Source: Physella acuta
Taxonomy: Eukaryota > Mollusca > Gastropoda > Physidae
Length of the DNA stretch: 64,000 bases
NCBI RefSeq assembly: GCF_028476545.1
Contig: NW_026731985.1
Coordinates: 58,501 to 122,500, forward strand
Reading direction: 5' to 3'
The position numbers and the translations under genes were made by a program. This document shows positions 47,399-60,178 of the stretch, piece after piece. The notes under the pieces were generated by a model. That model had not been told where the DNA came from. It did not search any database and saw only the letters and a program-made list of their open reading frames with translations. How positions within the stretch are numbered: the first letter of the stretch is position 1; every line of letters starts with the position of its first letter.

Positions 47399-47929
47399 GT
47401 ATGTATAAAAGCTGAAAAGGGAGAGATGTATACTTGCTTTTGAGAATTCATGCACTACTACTGGTGTGTTATTTAATTCCCTACAAATAACATGAGGTGA
47501 CGAAAACGGTTAATGTTCTCATTAATGAGCATTAATTACAAGTCGATTAGTAATGCAATCCGCCTGAGTGAAACTCTACAAGAGCTAGACGTTTGCCGCC
47601 TAGAGCTCTCATATTTCATACCATCGTGTCAACACCTCCTTTTCCATTGAATAAAATCTTCTTCTTAAATAACATTTAGGGTAAATAGAATCCCGCGGAC
47701 ACCATTCTCCCTAGTGGATTGGCTGTGTAATTAGTTGGCGGATGAATTTTTGTATGTTGTCATCTGGTGGCGGCTACAATAACCGGAAAGTGACGAATAA
47801 CCCCTCGAGACTGTGTCTTGCCGCTGTTTAGGGACTTTCTTCAGCACGCGATGCTAGAGCTGAGTTTTCTCATTTTGTTATTAACCTTAGCTTCACGTTT
47901 ACAATCACGTACGATACTCTCTTACTATA
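47395..47929. other. unique GC-balanced non-coding sequence
   Basis: Non-repetitive sequence of balanced composition with several ATTA words and no open frame. It could be regulatory, but only cross-species conservation would show that. Confidence 0.3.
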
Positions 47930-48728
47930 GCTAGAGATTCGGTTTATCCTTAGCTGTTTCCGTTCTTTTCTACTGTACTTAAAGAGATTTGGTTTATCCT
48001 TAGGTATTGCTGTTTCCGTTCTTTTATACTGTACCTAAAGAGATTCGGTTTATCCTTAGGTATAGCTGTTTCCGTTCTTTTCTACTGTACCTAAAGAGAT
48101 TCAGTTTATCCTTAGGTATAGCTGTTTCCGTTCTTTTCTACAGTACCTAAAGAGATTCGGTTTATCCATAGGTATAGCTGTTTCCGTTCTTTTCTACAGT
48201 ACCTAAAGAGATTCGGTTTATCCATAGGTATAGCTGTTTCCGTTCTTTTCTACAGTACCTAAAGAGATTCGGTTTATCCTTAGGTATAGCTGTTTCCGTT
48301 CTTTTCTACTGTACCTAAAGCGATTCGGTTTATCCTTAGGTGTAGCTGTTTCCGTTCTTTTCTACAGGACCTAAAGAGATTCGGTTTATCCTTAGGTATA
48401 GCTGTTTCCGTTCTTTTCTACTGTACCTAAAGCGATTCGGTTTATCCTTAGGTGTAGCTGTTTCCGTTCTTTTCTACAGGACCTAAAGCGATTCGGTTTA
48501 TCCTTAGGTGTAGCTGTTTCCGTTCTTTTCTACAGGACCTAAAGAGATTCGGTTTATCCTTAGGTATTGCTGTTTCCGTTCTTTTCTACAGTACCTAAAG
48601 AGATTCGGTTTATCCATAGGTATAGCTGTTTCCGTTCTTTTCTACAGCACCTAAAGAGATTCGGTTTATCCTTACGTATAGCTGTTTCTGTTCTTTTCTA
48701 CATTACCTAAAGAGATTCGGTTTAGCGT
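47930..48728. repeat. minisatellite, 57-bp unit, core GCTGTTTCCGTTCTTTTCTA
   Basis: About 14 copies of a unit joining GCTGTTTCCGTTCTTTTCTA, CAGTACCTAAAGAGATTCGG and TTTATCCTTAGGTATA, with variants (GGACC, AGCGATTC, CCATAGG) shared by neighbouring copies. Confidence 0.95.
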
Positions 48729-49100
48729 AGTTTACCAGTACATATAACAGATACTTTACAATACTTAATACTTTACAATGCTTAATACTAAAGATATTCT
48801 TTTTAGCATTGTTGAAAATTATGTATGTCTAATTACTTTTATTTTTACAGTACTAAAACAATATTTAATAAATTTAGTACTTTATACTAAAGAGATTTGA
48901 TTTAGCAACAAATAGAAAAAAAACACGTTTCCCTGCCCACGTTAATTAAAAAAAAATAGTGAAAAAGATACAAGACAAAGCCATAAAACTGTTTATTTTA
49001 CATTAGCTAAAAAAGAAAGGTTTATCAAAACTGAAAAGATCCTTGTAATTTAGGCTTTTTAGTTTTCTAACTAAACGCGTTGAAGCGAAAGTGTGTATAG

Positions 49101-49379
49101 TTAAGCTCTTCTTGGCGTAGCTATGGTTATTAATTTTAGATGGCTCGACAAAAACAAACTGAGCTCAAAAAGAGATAAAAGCAAATACATTTTATTTGAT
49201 TGTGGATCCAGGCGAAGTTTACAAAATAATTCATTGGTTTCCTCTATAGAAGTAGTGCCACGAAACGTACAGTCAAATGGTATTAATAGCCCACGGCTAT
49301 AATTAAACTTCTTCGCCAGCTCATCCGAAAGCCATTCTGGCGATGACAGTTCGTCATCTTGAAAATCAACAGAACTCAA
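49101..49379 (-). CDS. unrecognised 92-codon open frame (doubtful)
   Basis: An ATG-initiated frame in non-repetitive sequence encodes 92 residues of natural-looking, non-low-complexity composition. The N-terminal two-thirds is acidic (QDDELSSPEWLSDELAKKF) and a hydrophobic stretch follows (LLLSLFELSLFLSS). I recognise no family. It may be a single-exon small gene, an exon of a larger gene or chance. It is listed because it is the only non-repetitive frame of this quality in the right half of the window. Confidence 0.15.
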   Translation of the reverse strand: MSSVDFQDDELSSPEWLSDELAKKFNYSRGLLIPFDCTFRGTTSIEETNELFCKLRLDPQSNKMYLLLSLFELSLFLSSHLKLITIATPRRA

Positions 49380-49553
49380 CAGGACAATAAACGAACCTTT
49401 TTCGGGCTATAAAACTAATAGAGTCAAGTGTAAGGCATTGATTTTAAATTATTCTCTTGTTTTAAAGTTACCTCCAAAATAAACAGTCGCTAATGGGTTC
49501 ACGAAATGGTTTTATCAATGTTGGTTGAATTCTGTTAAAATAACCGATGATGT

Positions 49554-49950
49554 GTTTATTGTGTGAAATCTATGGTGGTCAAATTACTGTTAAATGTGTG
49601 AAATCTATGGTGGTCAAATTACTGTGAAATGTGTAAAATCTATGGTGGTCAAATTACTGTGAAATGTGTGAAATCTATGGTGGTCAAATTACTGTTAAAT
49701 GTGTGAAATCTATGGTGGTCAAATTACTGTAAAATGTGTGAAATCTATGGTGGTCAAATTACTGTAAAATGTGTGAAATCTGTGGTGGTCAAATTACTGT
49801 GAAATGTGTGAAATCTATGGTGGTCAAATTACTGTGAAATGTGTGAAATCTATGGTGGTCAAATTACTGTGAAATGTGTGAAATCTATGGTGGTCAAATT
49901 ACTGTGAAATGTGTGAAATCTATGGTGGTCAAATTACCGTGAAATAACCG
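49554..49950. repeat. minisatellite, 34-35 bp unit, core AAATCTATGGTGGTCAAATT
   Basis: About 11 copies of a unit with AAATCTATGGTGGTCAAATT and ACTGTGAAATGTGTG, differing mostly at one position (ACTGTG, ACTGTT or ACTGTA). Confidence 0.95.
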
Positions 49951-50340
49951 ATTGCTTTTGTAATGGCTGGGATTTCTGTTGAACCGGCTATTTATGTTAC
50001 AGCTGTGTTAACTGGATTTTATACAGCTGTAATATCTGTTTAACTGTCCTTTTACATCTATAATAACTGTGTTAAACCGGTTTTTAAAAATACGTGTTTA
50101 CTCTAATGTTAGGGTTGAACCAGCTGTTGATAGTTGTAAAGTTCGTTGAACCCAATATCTGCCGAAACTCACCTATATCAGTTTATCTATTGACTTACCT
50201 ATGGATGTCCCACAGCGCACACACCTCACTTTTTAAAACTACTTTCACATTTTTTTTCTCCTCTCTAAAGACAAGTTTTTATTTTCGAGCTTCCCTTAAA
50301 CTGGTAATGGTTTGTGTCAAAGCCTGCGTGTAATATACCC
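49951..50340. other. unassigned sequence between two arrays
   Basis: Loose similarity to ATAACTGTGTTAACCGG words at 49975-50090. No gene was recognised. Confidence 0.35.
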
Positions 50341-50344
50341 CCGA

Positions 50345-51848
50345 GTAGAGGCAATAAGAAGTAGATGGGATGTTGGGAGAGTGAATGGTGGATGGGATGT
50401 TGGAGAGAGTGAATGGTAGATGGGATGTTTGGGAGAGTGAATGGTAGATGTGATGTTTGGGAGAGTAAATGGTAGATGTGATGTTTGAAAGAGTGAATGG
50501 TGGATGGGATGTTGGAGAGAGTGAATGGTAGATGGGATGTTGGGGAGAGTGAATGGTAGATGGGATGTTTGAGAGAGTGAATGGTAGATGGGATATTTGG
50601 GAGAGTGAATAGTGGATGGGATGTTTGGGAGAGTGAATGGTAGATAGGATGTTGGGGAGAGTGAATGGTAGATGGGATGTTTGAGAGAGTGAATGGTAGA
50701 TGGGATATTTGGGAGAGTGAATGGTGGATGGGATGTTTGGGAGAGTAAATGGTAGATGTGATGTTTGAGAGAGTGAATGGTGGATGGGATGTTGGAGAGA
50801 GTGAATGGTAGATGGGATGTTTGGGAGAGTGAATGGTAGATGTGATGTTTGGGAGAGTAAATGGTAGATGTGATGTTTGAGAGAGTGAATGGTGGATGGG
50901 ATGTTGGAGAGAGTGAATGGTAGATGGGATGTTTGGGAGAGTGAATGGTAGATGTGATGTTTGGGAGAGTAAATGGTAGATGTGATGTTTGAGAGAGTGA
51001 ATGGTAGATGGGATGTTTGAGAGAGTGAATGGTAGATGGGATATTTGGGAGAGTGAATAGTGGATGGGATGTTTGGGAGAGTGAATGGTAGATAGGATGT
51101 TGGGGAGAGTGAATGGTAGATGGGATGTTTGAGAGAGTGAATGGTAGATGGGATATTTGGGAGAGTGAATGGTGGATGGGATGTTTGGGAGAGTAAATGG
51201 TAGATGTGATGTTTGAGAGAGTGAATGGTGGATGGGATGTTGGAGAGAGTGAATGGTAGATGGGATGTTTGGGAGAGTGAATGGTAGATGTGATGTTTGG
51301 GAGAGTAAATGGTAGATGTGATGTTTGAGAGAGTGAATGGTGGATGGGATGTTGGAGAGAGTGAATGGTAGATGGGATGTTTGGGAGAGTGAATGGTAGA
51401 TGTGATGTTTGGGAGAGTAAATGGTAGATGTGATGTTTGAGAGAGTGAATGGTAGATGGGATGTTTGAGAGAGTGAATGGTGGATGGGATGTTTGGGAGA
51501 GTGAATGGTAGATGTGATGTTTGGGAGAGTAAATGGTAGATGTGATGTTTGAGAGAGTGAATGGTAGATGTGATGTTTGAGAGAGTGAATGGTGGATGGG
51601 ATGTTGGAGAGAGTGAATGGTAGATGGGATGTTGGGGAGAGTGAATGGTAGATGGGATGTTTGAGAGAGTGAATGGTAGATGGGATATTTGGGAGAGTGA
51701 ATAGTGGATGGGATGTTTGGGAGAGTGAATGGTAGATGAGATGTTTAAGAGAGTGAATGGTAGATGGGATGTTTGGGAGAGTGAATGATAGATGGGATGT
51801 TGGGTTGAGTAAATGGTAGATGGGATGTTTGAGAGAGTGAATGGTGGA
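50345..51848. repeat. minisatellite, 27-28 bp unit, core GAGAGTGAATGGTAGATGGG
   Basis: About 55 copies with core GAGAGTGAATGGTAGATGGG and variants (GATGTGATG, GGTGGATGG, GATATTTGG). Blocks of several hundred bp repeat in the same variant order (about 50520-50760 and 51000-51240), so the array grew by segmental duplication. A 538-codon minus-strand frame is an artefact of the repeat. Confidence 0.96.
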
Positions 51849-51909
51849 GTGTGAAATCCCGAAACCGTGTGTAGATTTCACGTATTGGAGCTACTAGTTA
51901 GTCCAGCTC

Positions 51910-52007
51910 TTTTCATCCTAGGTAAACACGTAGAGGCGAGCCGACTCAAGTTGTTTGTCTTGGCGTCTCGCTAGCTGCACGTTGGACTATTGGTCACCAA
52001 ACGCGCG
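51910..52007 (+). other. candidate first exon (weak)
   Basis: GC-balanced sequence directly right of the satellite ends CGCGCG followed by GTAAGTAG, a strong splice-donor consensus. It could be an untranslated first exon of a plus-strand gene whose body lies outside the window. No further exons were identified. Confidence 0.15.
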
Positions 52008-54365
52008 GTAAGTAGCTTCGTTTTTTGTGTGTGTCTGTGTAGAAATGGGTTTTACCTCTGTCTAGAGATTCAAATAACACATGCATTTAATCTCAAACAT
52101 GTTTTAGCTCCCGATTCACATACTCGATATTTACTACAAAAGTTGTATTGTGAGTTGTTCATTGTGAGCAAGCTTTAAATGTACAAGTTGGTGTCATAGT
52201 TTAAATGTGTACAAACTATCAGCTCAGCACTGAATGTAAAATAAAAAACAACCTATGATTTTATACTGACATTCATTGGTTGGCAAATACTGAGAAAACA
52301 ATTAGATCTATTTGCTTGATACGTACACTTGCTAAATACTTATGCTATACAAGTAACAGGTGTGTAGTTTCAGAAATACATTTTCCTTCCTACCTTTAGT
52401 TTAGTGCATTGAAAAAATTAAATTCTCTTGAATGTTTCCATGTTGTGAGACAATCTTTAGATTTTAATCGCATGTGTGAAGTTAGTTTTTAACTGTCTAT
52501 GCAGACAGGAAGTCCGTTAAAATGAGATTAGAGAAATTACAGATTAAACTATACATTGATCAGCCTCCTCAACCGATGATTTAGTGTGTGTTGCAATTAA
52601 TTTATTAAGAGATTTAATTTTCATTCTAAAGCTAGTTGCAGTTTTTAACGGGTCGAAGATATTTTTAGTGCTTTGAAAAGATTTAATTAAAAAGATTAAT
52701 GAAATTGATTTGTTGTTGTAGTTTCTTGATGAAAACTTGCGATAATAGCACTAACTAGTCACGAGCTGTGTGTATATGTTTGAGTAGACGCGAGGTACTC
52801 ACCAACTCAATCAATGCATTCGAATGATGCATATAGGCATGAACCCATGGACCGTGTCTCGTATAAATGTCAGTCCCTTAAACCACCTCGACTTAAATGT
52901 CAGCAATTTTCCCTCTCTACAAGATTATTAAAAATCTATACTCAAATAACGAACCGAAAGAACTCCCCCATACCTTACCCAAAAATAGACCCGCCTCTTA
53001 TTGTTACTATTTTAGTTTTACTGTACTCTACTCATCACTTTATCTCATGCGCAATGAAATATTTTGTAAAACCTATTACTGTATGCCCTACATTATGTTG
53101 TTAGTATTGAACCCATAATACTTGATCCATACACTAGTGGCGTGTCTCACACCTCATCCCACATTAGCGCTAATGTGTTCACCAATTCATTACCACCTTT
53201 CCTCCGACATCTTTAACCTTCGGCTGGCGAATATGTGGCAAGCATTAAATGCCTCATCGCCTTTTTCTTCAACTTTGCCAGTTTAAACCCCAGTTACCGT
53301 TTAGCTTTAAACCGAAAAAAATGTTTTTCGACCGGTGTTAGCGCGCTGAAGTTTAATTGTGAGTACTTCAACACACAAACATGGTGAGTGATTATCACGT
53401 GAGCGATTATCAGGCTTAGTGTCAGGGTTTGTCAGTATCTGGCTGATTAGATGCTCGCAGGGTTCTCAATCAGATGTGGTCATACCCCACTTCTCTGTTA
53501 GACCACATCATAGGGTTCTCAATTGGTCCCCCCCCCCCACACATACATTCACTTACCACTTTTTATTTACCGCTACTCGTGTGCTTGTTTTCGCTGAATG
53601 TAAAAATAATTAACCTACATTTGTCATTCTTTCACAGCTATGATAAATTAAATTAAGTCAGACTAAGCTCTTTACTTGATGTTATCTAACAACTTCTGTT
53701 TCCACGGGATATATTATTACAACTATATCTATAAGTAAATAAACGCATGCACTATAGATACACTTGGAGTTAAAAAAAATGTAATTAGTATTTTAAAAAT
53801 ATTCCATTGACACAATTAAAAGTGAACTCCATAATTAATTAGGTGTTATCAAATACTAGGTCCTCTAGCTGTTAATTAAATAGCATTAAGGATAATCCTC
53901 CTGTAACTACTCTAAGAAAACCAGCGTAATCTCCCCTGGAAATAAAGCCCAGATAGAGTCCATATATTCCCATCCATAGCGATCTAGATCTACACAATGC
54001 CTTCATAAAATAGATACGCGAAATTAAAACTTCTATTTATTCTTAGTGGAAATTAAATACGCTTTTCTATAAATTTACGTATCATATTGAGGTAATATAC
54101 TGTCAATGAAATAGAAAAAAATGCGGCGTGTTAAATCATAAGATGGCGTCTACTAGCTCAGCGAGAAGAACGTTTGGTAACGGCGTGAATCCCAAAATCC
54201 CGCGGACCGTTTAGTCGCGCAGTTGTAGAACACGACCTTAAAGCCATTTCTCATGTTTCAATATGGGTTATGAGCCATTTTCTTCGTGGCGCTGCCATTA
54301 GTAGCACAGTAGGGGAAACCTTGGTGCCAGATAGCGGATGGGAGGAAGCTAGTGGGTTGCCGGCT
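52008..54365. other. unassigned AT-rich unique sequence
   Basis: About 2.3 kb without repeats or recognisable coding exons. Small open frames at 52814-53118 and 53419-53656 have no motif. The part at 53830-54330 is more balanced in composition. Confidence 0.35.
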
Positions 54366-54387
54366 TGACATATGTCGTCTGTTACAG

Positions 54388-54665
54388 GGGGGGGGGGGGG
54401 GCAGGTGCTGGCACCTCACACTTGTCAGTGGTGGGATGTCAAAATTGTTTAGATTTTCTACATGACAAACTAATCTCGGGTGAGAGGTTTTTTTTTTTGT
54501 TCGGTAGGGGGGGGCGGTTATATGGAGGAGAGGGGGGGGTTTATGAGAGGGAATCGTTTATAAGGAGGGAGTATTGGTTTATATGTATAAGGGAGGGATT
54601 AATTTATAAGGGAGAGAGTATTGGTTTAAAATATTTATAAGGGAGGGGGTATCGGTTAATATGGG
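54388..54665. repeat. G-rich low-complexity block with degenerate TATAAGGGAGGGAGTATTGG repeat
   Basis: G-runs at 54388-54402, 54508-54516 and 54531-54538 are followed by about five loose copies of TTTATAAGGGAGGGAGTATTGG-like units. An open frame crosses it but is low complexity. Confidence 0.6.
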
Positions 54666-56104
54666 AGGGAGGATGTCAGCGTAATTTGTTGACTCACGTG
54701 ACAATTAAGTAAATGGTTTTTAGCCGATGCTCTCCCCTGACCCAGCCCTAACAACAGCACACATATGTTGTTATCTCCGTACTCGAAACAATGTTACAGA
54801 TAAGGATGTGTTGTTGCCTCAAGGTTATCGCCAATGTGTGCTATCATTTCTCTCAGCTATTTTTAGCCATTTCCCTCATACGCTGTCTGTGACGAGCGAA
54901 GCAAGTCAACAACATCCGCCTTTCTGTTGGCTGTAAGACTGGTGTGCTACACACTACTACAGAACCAGGCTAGCACTGGGATTACTCTTAGTATTGAATT
55001 CCTCGAGTTCAGCCAATATATGGAACAGGATAACAGAGCGTTTAGGACAATGAATGCGTCAGGTATAAGAGCAAGCACTTAGAAGATTTCTTTCATGAGT
55101 TGTGATTGAGTGATGCTGTTTATTACAAGACACTTCAGTCTTCGTTAGGTTTGAAATGAGTCTAGAAGAAAGAGGTTTCTAATGTTGTTGTGGTCGAAAC
55201 GCGTTTGAAAAGATGTTTAGCCATGCTCGTCAGACCCTGTACAAGTGTGAGTTTGTAAGTTTTCTCAATCACTGTCTCCCGTTATAATATAACTTACGGG
55301 GGCGTTATTTTTTTTATATGCTGTTCTTTGAATGGTAGGTGAACGCGAATATAATTAAGTTTAATGAAGCAGTTTGAAACATTGAATAGAAATGAGCGCC
55401 ATGTTCGTCATAACTGCGTCATTTCTGTTTTCAAACGCGAGATGGTTTCCTTAGTTAACTGTTGTGTGACGTTATGTGTTATGTAACTAGTTAACCTAGA
55501 TAGTGACGTTACTAGCGGACCTCGTTATACAAATAGAGGGAACTGCTGTTTATGTGGTAGAAATCTGTAACAGTTTTAGTGCTGGAAAAGTAGCGCGCGA
55601 AAAAAAAGGGACGGGTGGGGTGTATTACTTTTTAAAAATTTAAATCACCTTGCCATAAACTAGCCTAGGTTAAAGTAAATAAAAACTTCGTGTATTAAAA
55701 GACCCCCCCCCCCCCCCGTTCTCCGCAATAAAAAAAACGAACTGATAAGACACAATATTAGAAGTCGGGTTAAAGAACTTTATCTTGGCTGATTTCGAAA
55801 TGTTTGTTTCTGAAGAATGGTCCAGTCAAAGTACAGAAAGGTAGCGTCCGTGTAGGGCCCGCACATTGTATGCCTTATCGCAGGTGTGTGCAGGGAAAAG
55901 CTTATCTGTTACAGCATTGTATGCTGCTGTTGTAATATATTATGCAAGCAATTTATCAGATATTCAAGAGACTAACAACAGGGTGTGGAAAAAATAAACG
56001 TTATGATATATCGTTTAATAACAGTATCGGGATGGGCGTCTATACATATGTAAGGGGGAGATGTTTTGATAAATAATAAGTAAATAAATAAAGAAATATA
56101 TATA

Positions 56105-56108
<4 letters not shown>
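54666..56108. other. unassigned sequence with a possible small first coding exon
   Basis: Unique sequence. At 55213-55254 an ATG opens 14 codons (MFSHARQTLYKCEF) that end exactly at GTAAGT, so it could be a first coding exon. No partner exon was found. A C-run lies at 55703-55717. Confidence 0.2.

Positions 56109-56175
<67 letters not shown>
56109..56175. repeat. (TA)n microsatellite
   Basis: About 66 bases of AT dinucleotide. Confidence 0.97.
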
Positions 56176-56178
<3 letters not shown>

Positions 56179-56429
56179 TATATAAAGCCGGTTGGCCAGA
56201 CACAGCTGGGATATAGATACAATTGAAGAAAAAAGAGTCAAGAAACAGGAAACGTTATTAGAAAGTGAAATGGAGCTGGAGGGAAAACGTCAGGTGAAAT
56301 GGACAATTTTAACTTACTGGACGGTGTTGCTGTGTGTGAGGGGGGTAGGGGTGAGATGGGGGGGGGGGGGGAGATAACAGTGACGAGATAAGCAGCTCGG
56401 CATGAGGCAGATTGGGCGCGCGGGACTTA

Positions 56430-56862
56430 CATTCTTTTTGCTAGGTAGCTGGGCAGAAAACACATTCTTTTTTTGCCGGACAGAAAACACATTCTTTTTG
56501 CTAGGTAGCCGGGCAGAAAACACATTCTTTGTGCCGGGCAGAAAACACATTCTTTGTGCCGGGCAGAAAACACACTTTTTGCTAGGTAGCTGGACAGAAA
56601 ACACATTCTTTTTGCTAGGTAGCTGGACAGAAAACACATTCTTTTTGCTAGGTAGCTGGGCAGAAAACACGTTCTTTGTGCCGGACAGAAAACACACACT
56701 TTTTGCTAGGTAGCTGGACAGAAAACACATTCGTTTTGCTAGGTAGCTGGACAGAAAACACATTCTTTTTGCTAGGTAGCCGGGCAGAAAACACGTTCTT
56801 TGTGCCGGACAGCCGGGCAGAAAACACATTCTTTTTGCTAGGTAGCTGGGCAGAAAACATTA
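56430..56862. repeat. minisatellite, core TTTTTGCTAGGTAGCTGG
   Basis: About 13 copies of a 33-bp unit (TTTTTGCTAGGTAGCTGG plus ACAGAAAACACATTC) mixed with a shorter 22-24 bp form (TTTGTGCCGGGCAGAAAACA). Long open frames on both strands across it are artefacts. Confidence 0.94.
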
Positions 56863-56879
56863 TTTCATTACTTTTTAGG

Positions 56880-57503
56880 CACTAAACACATAATGCTAGA
56901 CTAGTAATCAGAAAAACTTAATCAGGCAGAATGAGAAATACTTTCTTTTTATTTTGTAGGCTGGCTGAAAAAATCTTTCATAACTAAGTAAGCAGCCATA
57001 AAAAGATACTAATCAGTAGTCATGCAGAATATAACTAATATCACTGCTGTGAAGAATAAAAGAAAATTTATTTAAAAACTCTTTATCTTTGGTCACGTCC
57101 TCAACCAACATAAGCATCGTGACAGTGACGTGACGTGACGACCCGCCACTGGACGCAATGGTCAAGCAAGTGGACACACGTTACTCTCTTATTCATCAAC
57201 TGACCGCCGGTAACAAGTCTAACGGGAGTTGTTCCCATCGTCATTTCAACTTCCCTCGTGTTGGTCAGGACGGAGATAGCTGTTATTACTGTTTAGGGAC
57301 AGAGTTCTCGTTTTTTTGGGGTTAATCCGATTGGTAGACTGTAAATCCCGAGCATACAGAGGGTTTAATCCCTGACTGGACCGCGGTGTACTCTTACCCT
57401 CTAACGGATTTTGCACGCTGTTTTTAACTTCTCAGGAAATAGTTTCCAGTATCTAGAGCACTGCTCGAGAGAGTTTACTCATTAAAGTGTACTTGTTTTT
57501 AAT

Positions 57504-57506
<3 letters not shown>
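56880..57506. other. unassigned unique sequence
   Basis: AT-rich at first, then GC-balanced at 57100-57430. No gene or repeat was recognised. Confidence 0.35.
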
Positions 57507-57727
<221 letters not shown>

Positions 57728-58754
57728 TGTATTTATACACATGTATATAATATGTGTGTGTAAGCATTATATATAATTACATATTTATATATTATTTACA
57801 TACAAGGCACATCTATCTACACAGACACATATACATACATGTACATACACATATTAAGCATTCCCCTTTGCCCTTACTCTAGGCTTGATGCTAATGATTT
57901 TAGTTTTTAACTTTTTAAACTGTTAAAATTTTGTCCGGTCAGACGACGCCTGGTAAAAAACCTATGAGCCCATAAACCCACGGAGCTGCGAGTTGAACTC
58001 GCCGTACGAGCTTGTGAATATTCTCCACGTGCATGCAGATTAGTGAAATACAATGGGATTCATTAAAATTTCACTCTGATCAAGCTGGCTAATTGAATTC
58101 AACCATTAAGCCCTGTTAAACTTTTAGAAATCTTCTTCTTAGATGTTTCTCAATGATTTTTTCCCCTCAATTCAATTATTCATAATTTGTCTCACGATGA
58201 AAAAAGTCCGGAGTTTCTGAAGTTTTTTTTCTGCTTCTTTTGAAGCCAGTAATGAAGTTAGTGTTTTTCTAGCAGGTTGTCTTATGGGGTTGGCAGTGCT
58301 TAGACCTGGGCACGCGACGATTGTTATGAGCTGTATTTTGATTTGCAGACGTCTAGAGAATGAGATGCATGCAGTTTGGTCTTGTTGCCTCTCATGGCAT
58401 CAAATATTTACATGCGCACAAAATAATCCAGTCCAATTATTTGCTGGAAACTCAGAACTACAAGGACGAGGGCAACAAAGGAGAGAAAAAGTCGGGTAAT
58501 TAGTACTAGTCTACCCGCCCTTGTCCGCATAGGTCTTCTTATCACAGTGCTAGTTATTGGAGGTTTCTTAAATCTAGGCAGGGCGTATCACTTTCCAGGC
58601 TATTTTTAGTATATCTAACGTAACCCAAACTCTAGCCCTAATATTAATTGTAGCACTGACCTTTAAAAATTGCGTAGTAATATTCAACTTAAACCTGATC
58701 CTAACAATATTGTGTTGGAGGTTTTTTAAGATTTTTTCTTTCTTCTTTCTAGTC
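57728..58754. other. unassigned sequence
   Basis: AT-rich microsatellite-like beginning (TACATACA words to about 57850), then unique GC-balanced sequence. A plus-strand frame at 58284-58499 has no recognisable motif. Confidence 0.35.
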
Positions 58755-60178
58755 TTATCACCGTCCTATAACTGGCTTTCTTACCCCCTTTCTCACCGTC
58801 CTATAACTGGCTTTCTTACCCCCTTTCTCACCGTCCTATAACTGGCTTTCTTACCCCCTTTCTCACCGTCCTATAAATGGCTTTCTTACCTCTCACCGTC
58901 CTATAACTGGCGTTCTTTCCTCCTTTCTTACCATCCTATAACTGGCTTTCTTACCCCCTTTCTCACCGTCTTATAACTGGCTTTCTTACCTCCTTTCTTA
59001 CCGTCCTATAACTGGCTTTATTACCTCCTTTCTCACCGTCCTATAACTGGCTTTCTTACCTCCTTTCTCACCGACCTATAACTGGCTTTCTTACCTCCTT
59101 TCTCACCGTCCTATAACTGGCTTTCTTACCTCCTTTCTCACCGTTCTATAACTGGCTTTCTTACCTCCTTTCTCACCGACCTATAACTGGCTTTCTTACC
59201 TCCTTTCTCACCGTCCTATAACTGGCTTTCTTACCTCCTTTCTCACCGTTCTATAACTGGCTTTCTTACCTCCTTTCTCACCGTCCTATAACTGGCTTTC
59301 TTACCTCCTTTCTCACCGTCCTATAACTGGCTTTCTTACCTCCTTTCTCACCGTCCTATAACTGGCTTTCTTACCTCCTTTCTCACCGTCCTATAACTGG
59401 CTTTCTTACCTCCTTTCTCACCGTCCTATAACTGGCTTTCTTACCTCCTTTCTCACCGTTCTATAACTGGCTTTCTTACCTCCTTTCTCACCGACCTATA
59501 ACTGGCTTTCTTACCTCCTTTCTTACCGTCCTATAACTGGCTTTCTTACCTCCTTTCTCACCGTCCTATAACTGGCTTTCTTACCTCCTTTCTCACCGTC
59601 TTATAACTGGCTTTCTTACCTCCTTTCTCACCGTCCTATAACTGGCTTTCTTACCTCCTTTCTCACCGTCCTATAACTGGCTTTCTTACCTCCTTTCTCA
59701 CCGTCCTATAACTGGCTTTCTTACCTCCTTTCTCACCGTCCTATAACTGGCTTTCTTACCTCCTTTCTCACCGTCCTATAACTGGCTTTATTACCTCCTT
59801 TCTTACCGTCCTATAACTGGCTTTATTACCTCCTTTCTCACCGTCCTATAACTGGCTTTCTTACCTCCTTTCTTACCGTCCTATAACTGGCTTTATTACC
59901 TCCTTTCTCACCGCCTTATAACTGGCTTTCTTACCTCCTTTCTCACCGTCCTATAACTGGCTTTCTTACCTCCTTTCTCACCGTCCTATAACTGGCTTTC
60001 TTACCCCCCTTCTTACCGTTCTATAACTGGCTTTCTTACCTCCTTTCTCACCGTCCTATAACTGGCTTTCTTACCTCCTTTCTCACCGTCCTATAACTGG
60101 CTTTCTTACCCCCCTTCTTACCGTTCTATAACTGGCTTTCTTACCTCCTTTCTCACCGTCCTATAACTGGCTTTCTTA
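58755..60178. repeat. minisatellite, 35-bp unit, about 40 copies
   Basis: Unit cores are CACCGTCCTATAACTGGCTT and TCTTACCTCCTTTCT. Variants (CCCCC for CTCC, GTTC, GACC, TTATTACC) recur at intervals of a few units, showing multi-unit duplications. No frame encodes anything recognisable. Confidence 0.97.

Noticed and set aside
50265-51881. 538-codon minus-strand frame rich in Ser, His, Thr and Pro
   Set aside because: It is the 27-28 bp minisatellite read in a stop-free frame, with no non-repeat domain at either end.
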